Source of the DNA: Methyloligella sp.
GTDB taxonomy: Bacteria > Pseudomonadota > Alphaproteobacteria > Rhizobiales > HXMU1428-3
Length of the DNA stretch: 64,000 nt
Direction: 5' to 3'
Assembly (NCBI GenBank): GCA_021604645.1
Contig: BQJJ01000001.1
Location: forward strand, 1-64,000
This document shows positions 43,470 through 51,881 of the stretch, in pieces. The first letter of the stretch is position 1. The number at the start of each line of letters is the position of its first letter. The notes below the pieces were generated by a model. That model saw only the letters and a list, made by a program, of their open reading frames with translations. It was not told the DNA's origin and ran no database searches. Both the position numbers and the translations under genes were made by a program.

Positions 43470-44666
43470 ATGGCTATTTTCTCTAATGAAACGCCTTTAA
43501 GATTTTCTATTTTTTCATACGGATTTCGGCCATTTTTTTTGGCCGCGGGAGCCTATGCTATTTTGCCAATAATCCCTTGGCTGCTTTATCTAATGAATTT
43601 AATAGAACCATCAATCCCTCTTCAAGCGTGGCATGCCCATGAAATGATATTTGGTTTTGTAACAGCAGGCATAGCTGGCTTCCTACTATCTGCAATGCCA
43701 AGCTGGACAAATACAGCACCAATGATTGGGAAAGATTTAAAAATTATATTTTGTCTTTGGGTTGTAGGGAGAATTTTCTTCTGGTTGTACTTATTTTTTG
43801 ATAACCCAATATTTGGCTACTTATTGTTTGTAGATATGGCTTTACCAATAGCTCTCTTTATACATGTGAGCCATGTCCTGGTCGAAGCTAAAAACAATCG
43901 TAATTATATATTTATTGGCATTCTGCTATGTCTAGCAATCGCTAATTTTCTAACAATTCTTGACTTGATTGATTTAGGTCTTTCTTCTTTCAACACAGGT
44001 ACTTTATTTGCAATCAATATGATTATGATAACCCTTTCAGTTTTAGGTGGCAGGGTAATCCCTAATTTTACGCGCAATTATTTGATTTCAAAAAACAGCA
44101 CGTACAATATTGGAAAATTTCCACTGGTCGAGAAGCCCGCGCTTTACTTGTTGATCTTAATAGCAATTTTAGACCTAGCAATGCCTCACTCTATTCTGAG
44201 TTATATGATTGCGCTGCTTGCGTGTGGAGCGCATGCAATTCGCTTTAGTCGATGGGGAGGTATTAAGGTACTGGATAATCCAATTATTTGGGTTTTGCAT
44301 TTGGCTTATTTATTGATGATCATTGCGTTGTTTCTAAAAGCAATTGAGGGGCTATTTGATATCCCATATAACTTGTATTTACATTGCTTCACCGTTGGAT
44401 CAGTCGGGTTATTTATGCTTGCTATTATGTCACGAGCATCTCTCGGGCATACCGGGCGGCCACTTCAGGTAAAGGGAATAATCACATTTGCTTACGTGAT
44501 GGTATTTATCTCAGCTATCGTCCGTATAGTCGCTCCTATCTTTCCCTCAATTCTGACAAGTGCCATGGGACTTTCAATTTCTCTTTGGGTTTTAGCCTAT
44601 GGTGCGTTTTTAAAAATCTATATACCAATACTTATCAGCAAAAGAGTGGATGGAAAGAAGGGATAA
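43470..44666 (+). CDS. nnrS: NnrS family heme-copper membrane protein
   Basis: A 398-residue, twelve-helix membrane protein of the NnrS family, linked to tolerance of nitric oxide. Seen: RPFFLAAGAYAIL, WHAHEMIFGF (family His pair), GRVIPNFTRNYL and MLAIMSRASLGHTGRPL. The ATG at 43470, 4 bases after the moeA stop and preceded by GAGGAG, is preferred over an in-frame TTG-type start at 43440 inside moeA. Likely induced with moeA from the FNR/DNR box at 42045. Confidence 0.95.
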   Translation: MAIFSNETPLRFSIFSYGFRPFFLAAGAYAILPIIPWLLYLMNLIEPSIPLQAWHAHEMIFGFVTAGIAGFLLSAMPSWTNTAPMIGKDLKIIFCLWVVGRIFFWLYLFFDNPIFGYLLFVDMALPIALFIHVSHVLVEAKNNRNYIFIGILLCLAIANFLTILDLIDLGLSSFNTGTLFAINMIMITLSVLGGRVIPNFTRNYLISKNSTYNIGKFPLVEKPALYLLILIAILDLAMPHSILSYMIALLACGAHAIRFSRWGGIKVLDNPIIWVLHLAYLLMIIALFLKAIEGLFDIPYNLYLHCFTVGSVGLFMLAIMSRASLGHTGRPLQVKGIITFAYVMVFISAIVRIVAPIFPSILTSAMGLSISLWVLAYGAFLKIYIPILISKRVDGKKG

Positions 44667-44720
44667 GTTCTTTTATTCAGTCAAATAACTATGTTTTAAA
44701 TTAAAAGAAATCATAAAATA

Positions 44721-45491
44721 TCAGTCTTCATCTAGAACACGAGAATGCTCATAGTGCATTTTTTTCTCAGCTTGCAGGGTTTGAGCAGCCTGGTGTTTCT
44801 GTTGCAAATAATCTGAAAAGTCATCAAGTATTATTTTTACGTTGGTAGGATCTTTTTTAGAAAGTTCTGCAAAGAGTTGATCATAGAAATCAAGAATATC
44901 TTTTCTATCCTTAACGTGCACGATAATCATATTCATAACAGGAATAAGTGCTTCCATAACTCCATACATCATATATTTCAGCATGTCATTGCTCGTTGCA
45001 TCAATAATCGTGCGATGAAACTTAATATCCAGTGTGCAGAAATTTTCATCAGAAATAGATGAAGGTTTCATAGCGTCTAAAGCATTTAAAATCTTATCAC
45101 TGTTTTCATCTGACCAATTCTCCATAGCCAATAGGCAGCATTGATATTCCATGAATTGTCTCACAGAAAGAACATCTGTAAATTTTAATGAGCCAAAAGT
45201 GAGCATGAGCATAGTGGAAGATGTAAAAAACTCTGCAGCATCATCAATCTTATAATCATTGATAAAGGTACCGCCAGTCGGTCCTCTCTTCGACGTAATT
45301 AGATTTTGGACAGCTAATTTTTTCAGAGCTTCTCGTATCGTTGGGCGAGAAACACCAAATAGCTCAGCCAATTGATGCTCAGTAGGAAGTTGGGCACCTA
45401 TTGTAAAAGTTCCATCAAGAATACGGGATCTAATCTGGTCAGCAATTTGTTTTGCAGCGCTTGGAGCTGCTGGTGTTTTCGAATTTTCCAA
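44721..45491 (-). CDS. GntR/FadR-family transcription regulator
   Basis: A 256-residue regulator: N-terminal winged helix (QLPTEHQLAELFGVSRPTIREALKKL) and C-terminal FCD-type helical effector domain (residues ~90-235, with MNMIIVHVKDR). FCD domains usually bind carboxylic acids or acyl compounds; the ligand here is unknown. It is divergent from the acuR-like gene (206 bp apart) and may help control the acrylate operon. It converges with nnrS. Confidence 0.85.
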   Translation of the reverse strand: MENSKTPAAPSAAKQIADQIRSRILDGTFTIGAQLPTEHQLAELFGVSRPTIREALKKLAVQNLITSKRGPTGGTFINDYKIDDAAEFFTSSTMLMLTFGSLKFTDVLSVRQFMEYQCCLLAMENWSDENSDKILNALDAMKPSSISDENFCTLDIKFHRTIIDATSNDMLKYMMYGVMEALIPVMNMIIVHVKDRKDILDFYDQLFAELSKKDPTNVKIILDDFSDYLQQKHQAAQTLQAEKKMHYEHSRVLDED

Positions 45492-45663
45492 AAGTTTAAG
45501 CCTCAGATTTTTTGATGAGCTTGCTTGTGAACTTGTAAGTATAATAAAGCAAGTGATATTAGCAAGTCAGCTAGTTTCAGTAATGAGAGATTAAAAAGCA
45601 TTGTTGATATTCTTATTGAAAAAGACCGTTAGTGCATTATACGGAGAAAATAATAGTTACCAG

Positions 45664-45688
45664 TTGACATGAATAAACGATCGGTCTA
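45664..45688 (+). promoter_or_regulatory. Promoter of acuR with operator-like repeat
   Basis: TTGACA (45664-45669) acts as a plausible -35. ACGATCGGTCTA (45677-45688), a 9-of-12 match to the palindromic operator at 46364, lies over the spacer/-10 area. This suggests that the repressor controls its own gene. Confidence 0.5.
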
Positions 45689-45697
45689 CTTAATTGT

Positions 45698-46330
45698 ATG
45701 GCAAATATAGTTGATATGAAAAATAAGCTCGTTCCAATTGAGAAAAAAACAGCAAAATCAAGTGAGAATTATGATCAGTTGATTAAGGCAGGTCTCATCT
45801 CTCTGACGCAAAAAGGTTTCTCTTCTTCAGGAATAGAGGAAATCTTGAAGAATGCAAAAGTTCCTAAAGGCTCCTTTTATTATTACTTCAAGAGCAAAGA
45901 GGAATTTGGTTTAGCGCTAATAGATAGCTATTCAAATTATTTTGCCAGAAAACTAGATAAATTTTTCTTAGATGAAACGTTAACCCCAGTGGAAAGATTA
46001 GAACATTTTATTGAAGCAGCTAGAATTTCTATGGCGCGATATGATTTTCAGCGTGGCTGTTTAGTCGGTAACCTCGGTCAGGAAATGACTATATTGCCAG
46101 GCTCGTTTCGTCAAAAATTGATAGATGTTTTTACCGATTGGCAACACCGCACGGAGTTATGCTTAGCCCAGGCTCAAAAAAGCGGTTTAATTCGCTCAGA
46201 AATTGACTGTAAGACAAAGGCCGAATTTTTTTGGATAGGTTGGGAAGGCGCTATTTTAAGGGCTAAACTTGAGCGCAGCGCCGCTCCCTTAGACCTCTTT
46301 TCAAAAGATTTTTTGATGAGCCTGAAATAA
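45698..46330 (+). CDS. acuR: TetR-family regulator, AcuR-like (acrylate-responsive)
   Basis: A 210-residue repressor. The TetR helix-turn-helix is seen as SSGIEEILKNAKVPKGSFYYYF. The effector domain has FQRGCLVGNLGQEM and FWIGWEGAILRAKLE, phrases I recall as near-identical in Rhodobacter AcuR, which senses acrylate. It lies just upstream of a dddC-dddA-acuN-acuK set and of a palindromic operator. Both context and sequence favour acrylate or 3-hydroxypropionate as ligand. Start alternatives: ATG 45698 or 45716; neither has a clear ribosome site. Confidence 0.8.
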   Translation: MANIVDMKNKLVPIEKKTAKSSENYDQLIKAGLISLTQKGFSSSGIEEILKNAKVPKGSFYYYFKSKEEFGLALIDSYSNYFARKLDKFFLDETLTPVERLEHFIEAARISMARYDFQRGCLVGNLGQEMTILPGSFRQKLIDVFTDWQHRTELCLAQAQKSGLIRSEIDCKTKAEFFWIGWEGAILRAKLERSAAPLDLFSKDFLMSLK

Positions 46331-46363
46331 ATATTATTAAGTTTTTATTTGCATTACAAATAG

Positions 46364-46375
46364 TAGACCGGTCTA
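46364..46375 (+). promoter_or_regulatory. Palindromic operator before dddC
   Basis: TAGACCGGTCTA, a perfect 12-bp palindrome, 35 bases before the dddC-like start. A related sequence lies before acuR (45677). It fits the type of site bound by small TetR regulators and is the likely AcuR operator. Confidence 0.6.
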
Positions 46376-46409
46376 ATTACAATAAGATTGGTCGTAGGGA
46401 GATAAAGTT

Positions 46410-47939
46410 ATGGTTTTAGTAACAGATAAAGTTCAAGACAATTCTACAGATAAAGTGTTGAACTATATTAATGGTCAACAAGCAGAAGCTTCAGGAACAG
46501 AAGGACAAGTTGTATATAACCCGGCAACAGGAAAGCAGCAGTCTTATGTAACTTTCTCAACTACCAATGATGTTGATCAAGCTGTTCAAGCGGCAAAAGC
46601 AGCGTTTCCAAAATGGTCTGAAACACCTCCGATTAAACGAGCTAGATTGATGAATAAATTTCTCTCCTTGCTTATTGAGAACAAGGATGAGCTGGCTGTA
46701 AGCATCACCGCGGAGCACGGTAAAGTCTTATCGGATGCACTGGGAGAGGTAGAAAGAGGAATTGATATTGTTGAATTTGCCTGCGGTATTCCTCAATTGT
46801 TGAAAGGTGACTTCTCTGACCAGGTTTCAACTGGAATGGACAACTGGACATTGCGTCAACCGCTTGGAGTGGTTGCAGGAATTACGCCGTTTAACTTTCC
46901 GGTCATGGTCCCATCTTGGATGTTCCCTGTAGCAATTGCTTGCGGTAATACATTCATACTTAAGCCAAGCCCAACTGACCCGACCCCTTCTTTGCTCATA
47001 GCAGATTTAATGAAAAAAGCTGGCTTCCCGGACGGTGTGTTCAATGTTATTCAAGGTGATAAAGTCTCAGTTGATGCTTTAATTGATCATCCTGATGTAA
47101 AAGCAATATCTTTCGTCGGTTCAACACCTGTTGCAAATGCTATTTACACAAGAGGGGCCTCAAATGGCAAACGTGTCCAGGCACTTGGCGGCGCTAAAAA
47201 CCATCTTGTCGTTATGCCGGATGCGGACATAAACAAGGCAGTCGATGGTTTAATCGGTGCCGCTTATGGTTCGGCCGGTGAGCGTTGTATGGCAATTTCT
47301 GTGGCAGTACTTGTTGGGGATGTAGCTGATAAAGTAATCCCTCTCCTGAAGCAAAAAGCAGAAAATTTAATAGTTGGTACAGGTATGGATGGTGCAAGTG
47401 AAATGGGACCCATCGTAACCGATGCCGCACGCCAAAGAATATCATCATATATCGACGCTGGTGCAAATGAAGGGGCGGACCTGTTAGTTGATGGTAGAAA
47501 CTTTACCGTCGGCGGATATGAAGATGGTTTCTTCTTAGGGGCAACACTTTTTGACAACGTAAAAACTAATATGAAAATTTACCAAGAAGAGATTTTTGGC
47601 CCAGTACTAGGTTGCGTTCGAGTTGATACATTGGAAGACGCAATCGAGCTTATTAATAATCACCAGTTCGGTAATGGTGTTAGTTGCTATACGCAAAACG
47701 GAAACACAGCACGCCTGTTTGGACGCCAAATTGAAGTAGGTATGGTTGGGATTAATGTGCCAATACCGGTGCCAATGGCGTGGCAAGGCTTTGGCGGCTG
47801 GAAACAAAGTTTGTTCGGCGATATGCATGCTTATGGTGAAGAAGGCGTGCGCTTTTATACCAAGCAAAAATCAATCATGCAGCGGTGGCCTGAAAACATT
47901 CAAGCAGGTGCAGAATTCTCTATGCCTGTAGCCAAGTAA
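46410..47939 (+). CDS. dddC: CoA-acylating (methyl)malonate-semialdehyde dehydrogenase, DddC-like
   Basis: A 509-residue aldehyde dehydrogenase of the MmsA type. The catalytic Cys lies in [11 protein letters not shown], as in MmsA, and [18 protein letters not shown] is the NAD-binding part. MmsA-type enzymes turn (methyl)malonate semialdehyde plus CoA into propionyl- or acetyl-CoA. Next to dddA, acuN and acuK homologues the likely substrate is malonate semialdehyde, making acetyl-CoA. A housekeeping valine-pathway MmsA is the alternative. AGGGAGA precedes the ATG. Confidence 0.8.
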   Translation: MVLVTDKVQDNSTDKVLNYINGQQAEASGTEGQVVYNPATGKQQSYVTFSTTNDVDQAVQAAKAAFPKWSETPPIKRARLMNKFLSLLIENKDELAVSITAEHGKVLSDALGEVERGIDIVEFACGIPQLLKGDFSDQVSTGMDNWTLRQPLGVVAGITPFNFPVMVPSWMFPVAIACGNTFILKPSPTDPTPSLLIADLMKKAGFPDGVFNVIQGDKVSVDALIDHPDVKAISFVGSTPVANAIYTRGASNGKRVQALGGAKNHLVVMPDADINKAVDGLIGAAYGSAGERCMAISVAVLVGDVADKVIPLLKQKAENLIVGTGMDGASEMGPIVTDAARQRISSYIDAGANEGADLLVDGRNFTVGGYEDGFFLGATLFDNVKTNMKIYQEEIFGPVLGCVRVDTLEDAIELINNHQFGNGVSCYTQNGNTARLFGRQIEVGMVGINVPIPVPMAWQGFGGWKQSLFGDMHAYGEEGVRFYTKQKSIMQRWPENIQAGAEFSMPVAK

Positions 47940-47951
47940 TGGATCACGCTC

Positions 47952-49619
47952 ATGGCATTAGAATATGATTATATAGTAGTAGGTGCTGGAACGGCGGGCT
48001 GTTTGCTCGCCAACCGGCTGAGTGAAGACAGCAAGTATAAAGTCTTATTATTGGAAGCTGGAGGGAAAGACAATTATCATTGGATACACATTCCAGTCGG
48101 ATATCTTTATTGCATAAATAACCCAAGAACAGATTGGTGCTTTAAAACAATTGAAGAACCTGGCCTAAATGGACGTTCTCTGATTTACCCAAGAGGCCGA
48201 ACATTAGGCGGCTGTTCAAGTATAAATGGTATGATTTATATGCGCGGGCAATCCAGAGACTATGATCACTGGGCTTCTTTAACTAAAGAAGAAGAGTGGG
48301 GCTGGAAAAGTTGTCTTGAAGATTTCAAGGCTCATGAGAATAATTTCCGACTTGATCATTCATTAACAGATAAGAATGGACGAGCTGAAAGTCATGATAA
48401 GTTTCATAAAGGCGGTGGAGAATGGCGCGTCGAGCAACAAAGATATAAATGGGATATACTAGACAATTACGCAAAAGCTGCCAATGAGTATGGCATCCCT
48501 GAGACACCAGATTTCAACACAGGCGATAATACCGGTACATGTTATTTTGAGGTCAACCAAAAGAAAGGGTGGCGCTGGAATACATCTAAAGGTTTTTTAA
48601 AGTCAATCAAAGACAGAAAAAATCTGAAAATCTGGACAGGAGCAATGGTAGATAAATTGCTCTTTAAAACTCAAGAAAATGGCCAGAAAAAATGCAATGA
48701 ACTTATCGTAAGAATGGGGGGAACCGCCCTAACTGTTCGTTGCCGCAAAGAAATCATACTATCAGCTGGCGCTGTTTGCACACCGCAAATTCTTCAACTT
48801 TCAGGCATTGGAGATGGCAAACATCTCACTGAACTTGGCATTCACACGCACTACCATTCACCAGGTGTAGGTGAAAACTTGCAGGATCACTTGCAAATAA
48901 GAACTGTCTTTAAAGTTAAAAATGCCAAAACACTCAATGAAATGGCATCTAATCTTTTTGGTAAAATGAAAATTGGTTTGCAGTATATTTTTCAAAGAAG
49001 CGGGCCAATGAGTATGGCTCCGTCGCAACTTGGTATTTTTACAAAAAGCGATCCAAATCAAGAACATTCAAACATACAGTTTCATGTTCAGCCCTTAAGT
49101 TTAGAAGCTTTTGGAAGTGACTTGCACTCGTTCCCAGCCATCACCGCAAGTGTTTGTAACCTTAATCCGACAAGTCGCGGGTCAATTAAAATTACATCAC
49201 AAAACCCAAGTGAGCCCCCAACCATAGCCGCGAATTACCTAAGCACGGAAGAAGATAAAAATGTCGCCGTTCACTCGATCAATGTTGCACGGGAAATCGC
49301 AAAACAACCAGCGTTACAACCATTTCAACCAGAAGAATATAAGCCGGGCGAAGAAATAAAATCCAGAGATGATCTCATAAAAGCAGCTGGCGCCATAGGC
49401 ACAACGATTTTTCATCCAGTGGGAACAGCTAAAATGGGTTTAGCAGATGATGAATATGCTGTGGTAGATCCAAAATTAAAACTGCACGGAATTGATGGTT
49501 TACGGGTTGTGGACGCCAGTGTGATGCCAACCATTACAAGCGGCAATACAAATTCTCCAACTTTAATGATTGCTGAAAAAGCATCCCGCTGGATTATCGA
49601 TGAAAGAAAAGGAGACTAA
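47952..49619 (+). CDS. dddA: GMC-family FAD alcohol dehydrogenase, DddA-like
   Basis: A 555-residue choline-dehydrogenase-type flavoprotein. FAD-binding [13 protein letters not shown] at residues ~9-21, family signature [15 protein letters not shown], and C-terminal HPVGTAKMG ... [16 protein letters not shown] with the catalytic His-Asn pair. Beside a dddC homologue it likely oxidises 3-hydroxypropionate to malonate semialdehyde, as DddA does in Halomonas. The start lies 12 bases after dddC. Confidence 0.75.
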   Translation: MALEYDYIVVGAGTAGCLLANRLSEDSKYKVLLLEAGGKDNYHWIHIPVGYLYCINNPRTDWCFKTIEEPGLNGRSLIYPRGRTLGGCSSINGMIYMRGQSRDYDHWASLTKEEEWGWKSCLEDFKAHENNFRLDHSLTDKNGRAESHDKFHKGGGEWRVEQQRYKWDILDNYAKAANEYGIPETPDFNTGDNTGTCYFEVNQKKGWRWNTSKGFLKSIKDRKNLKIWTGAMVDKLLFKTQENGQKKCNELIVRMGGTALTVRCRKEIILSAGAVCTPQILQLSGIGDGKHLTELGIHTHYHSPGVGENLQDHLQIRTVFKVKNAKTLNEMASNLFGKMKIGLQYIFQRSGPMSMAPSQLGIFTKSDPNQEHSNIQFHVQPLSLEAFGSDLHSFPAITASVCNLNPTSRGSIKITSQNPSEPPTIAANYLSTEEDKNVAVHSINVAREIAKQPALQPFQPEEYKPGEEIKSRDDLIKAAGAIGTTIFHPVGTAKMGLADDEYAVVDPKLKLHGIDGLRVVDASVMPTITSGNTNSPTLMIAEKASRWIIDERKGD

Positions 49620-49620
49620 G

Positions 49621-50883
49621 ATGGCAATGAATGGTGAACAAGAATATAGAAAGCCTCCCCTTGAAGGCATCACTGTCCTCGACTTTTCTCGTGTGTTAGC
49701 TGGTCCGTATTGTACGATGGTTTTAGCTGACTTAGGGGCACGTATCATCAAAGTGGAAAAAATTGGAACGGGAGATGACACCCGTGAATTTGGACCATTT
49801 ATCGAAGATGAATCTGTTTATTTCAGCTGTTTTAATCGCCGAAAAGAAAGTATTGTACTTGATATTAAATCGCCAAGAGACAGAGATTTATTAGAAAAAC
49901 TACTTGATGAATCTGATGTACTTGTTGAGAATTTTAGACCAGGTGTAATGGAGCGCTTAGGTTATGGACCAGAGCGACTAGCACAAACGCACCCTAATCT
50001 AGTGTACGCTTCCATATCTGGTTTCGGGCATAGTGGTCCATATTCCGAATTGCCAGGATATGACATGGTTGTTCAGGCCATGGGTGGGGTTATGAGCCTA
50101 ACAGGGTGGCCAGATGGAGAGCCCTCTCGTGTGGGTACGAGTTTTGGAGATCTAGGCGCCGCTCTTTTTGCAACAGTTGGTATCATCGCATCTTTATATA
50201 GCCGAACCAAAAATGCACAAGGTGCTCGTGTTGATATCGGAATGTTAGATTGTCAGGCTGCGTTAATGGAAACTGCATTGGCACGTTACAATGTTGAAGG
50301 AGTGGTTCCAAACCGCACCGGCGACAGTCACCCTTCATTAGCTCCATTTGAAAGCTTTAAAGCAAAAGACGGTAAGATTGTAATAGCCGCCGGTAATGAC
50401 ACCCTCTTTATGTTAATGGCAGACGCACTGAATAAACCAGATTTAGCATTAGATCCAAGGTTTCTAACCAATGATTTAAGGTGTCAAAACAGACCTGAAA
50501 TGGTCAAGGAAATGGAACTTATTCTGGGTAAAAAACCGGTTGAATTTTGGATAGAGGCTCTCAACGAAGTTGGGGTGCCATGCGCCCCCATCAACACAAT
50601 CGACAAGTTATTTGATCACCCTCAATTGCTTGAGCGAAACATGATTGTAGATGTGGCAACGGCAAATGGAAAATCATTTAAAACTGCCGGGAATCCAATC
50701 AAACTGACAGATTTTGAAGATTTTAAATCTGAACGTCCATTGTCATCTCCAGGTCTTGGTGAGCACACAGAAACAATTCTTGCAGAGATTATGTCCAAAA
50801 GTGGTGGCTATGATTGCCCGTTGCCCAAAGAACAAAAAAAGGAAGAACAACAAGGCGGCACTGCCAAAAAAGCAATTATTTAA
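49621..50883 (+). CDS. acuN: Class III CoA-transferase, AcuN-like
   Basis: A 420-residue CaiB/BaiF-family CoA-transferase. Features: GITVLDFSRVLAGPYCTMVLAD at the start of the fold (quoted in part: LDFSRVLAGPYCTM), the catalytic Asp in GMLDCQAALME, and a Lys/Glu-rich C-terminal tail. Single-domain length separates it from the two-domain DMSP lyase DddD. AcuN with AcuK converts acrylate to 3-hydroxypropionate in Halomonas; neighbours dddC, dddA and acuK support this. The start at 49621 follows AAGGAG; it ends in overlap with the next gene's first possible start. Confidence 0.75.
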   Translation: MAMNGEQEYRKPPLEGITVLDFSRVLAGPYCTMVLADLGARIIKVEKIGTGDDTREFGPFIEDESVYFSCFNRRKESIVLDIKSPRDRDLLEKLLDESDVLVENFRPGVMERLGYGPERLAQTHPNLVYASISGFGHSGPYSELPGYDMVVQAMGGVMSLTGWPDGEPSRVGTSFGDLGAALFATVGIIASLYSRTKNAQGARVDIGMLDCQAALMETALARYNVEGVVPNRTGDSHPSLAPFESFKAKDGKIVIAAGNDTLFMLMADALNKPDLALDPRFLTNDLRCQNRPEMVKEMELILGKKPVEFWIEALNEVGVPCAPINTIDKLFDHPQLLERNMIVDVATANGKSFKTAGNPIKLTDFEDFKSERPLSSPGLGEHTETILAEIMSKSGGYDCPLPKEQKKEEQQGGTAKKAII

Positions 50884-50924
50884 TGTCTATTTTAAACTGG
50901 TTAAGAGTGAGGTTGAAAAATCCG

Positions 50925-51773
50925 ATGAAAAATAAAGACGAGTCTAATAAAACCACTGTTGTGAAAGTTGATAGTTTTGGAGACAAGGAAGAAAAAACAA
51001 ATTCTACAGAAACTATTCTCGTAGAAAAAAGAGAAAAAGTGGGATTAATCACTTTAAACCGTCCCAAAAGTTTAAACGCATTAAATCGTCAATTGGCGAA
51101 AGAAACTCTAAGTGCCTTAAAAAAGTTCGATAGTGATCCAGATGTTGGTGCAGTTGTTATTGCAGGCAGCCCGAGGGCGTTTGCTGCTGGTGCTGATATT
51201 GAAGAGATGGCAGAAAAAACATTCATCGATTTTTATATGGATGACTTTCTTTCCTCTTGGGATGAAGTACGAACGATCAAAATACCAATTATCGCAGCTG
51301 TAAGTGGCTTTGCCCTTGGAGGGGGGTGTGAGTTAGCGCTACTTTGTGATTTTATAATCGCTTCAGATGATGCTCAATTTGGACAACCTGAAATTAAGTT
51401 AGGAATTTTACCAGGCATTGGCGGGTCTCAAAGGCTGGCTAAATCTGTTGGTAAGTCGATGGCCATGGACATGGTTTTAACAGGCCGAAATATTCCAGCA
51501 CAAGAAGCAAAAGAAATTGGTTTGGTAGCACGCGTCGTGCCAAAAGAAGAGCTTCTACAAACAGCAATTGAAGCAGCACAAACAATAGCTGGCTTTAATT
51601 CTCCTTCAGTACGAATGGCAAAGTCCGCTGTAAACATGGCCTTCGAAACGCCCCTAGATGCCGGGCTGAAGCAGGAACGCCTTCTCTTCAAAGCAGCTTT
51701 TGCAACAGAAGGACAAAAAGAAGGCATGAATGCTTTTGTAAATAAAAGAGCACCAGTTTTTAGAAATAAGTAA
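50925..51773 (+). CDS. acuK: Enoyl-CoA hydratase family protein, AcuK-like
   Basis: A 282-residue crotonase. The oxyanion-hole sequences SPRAFAAGADIEEM and GFALGGGCELALLCDF are clear, with the acid/base Glu in GQPEIKLGILPGIGG. It likely hydrates acryloyl-CoA (with AcuN) on the way to 3-hydroxypropionate. The start is uncertain: ATG 50925 has GAGG upstream; ATG 50883, overlapping the acuN stop, would add 14 residues. The N-terminal ~35 residues before the fold are polar and not conserved. A general short-chain enoyl-CoA hydratase is the alternative. Confidence 0.75.
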   Translation: MKNKDESNKTTVVKVDSFGDKEEKTNSTETILVEKREKVGLITLNRPKSLNALNRQLAKETLSALKKFDSDPDVGAVVIAGSPRAFAAGADIEEMAEKTFIDFYMDDFLSSWDEVRTIKIPIIAAVSGFALGGGCELALLCDFIIASDDAQFGQPEIKLGILPGIGGSQRLAKSVGKSMAMDMVLTGRNIPAQEAKEIGLVARVVPKEELLQTAIEAAQTIAGFNSPSVRMAKSAVNMAFETPLDAGLKQERLLFKAAFATEGQKEGMNAFVNKRAPVFRNK

Positions 51774-51804
51774 TATGAAATTCAAGCTCACTGAACTATG
51801 AATA

Positions 51805-51851
51805 AAAAAGGGGTAGAGAATTATTTTTAAGATAATTCTCTACCCCTTTTT
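51805..51851. terminator. Strong bidirectional terminator between acuK and acnB
   Basis: Perfect 20-bp arms (51805-51824 and 51832-51851, loop TTTTAAG). The arms have an A-run on the left and a T-run on the right, so the structure ends transcription from both converging genes. Confidence 0.95.
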
Positions 51852-51881
51852 ATATGCGTTGTTTAAGTCATCAAGACATTT

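Noticed and set aside
45660-45700. Leaderless acuR transcript
   Set aside because: The -35 TTGACA is good but no convincing -10 fixes a start at 45698; the idea rests on too little.
49621-50883. DMSP lyase DddD
   Set aside because: DddD has two CoA-transferase domains in over 800 residues; this gene has one domain of 420 residues.
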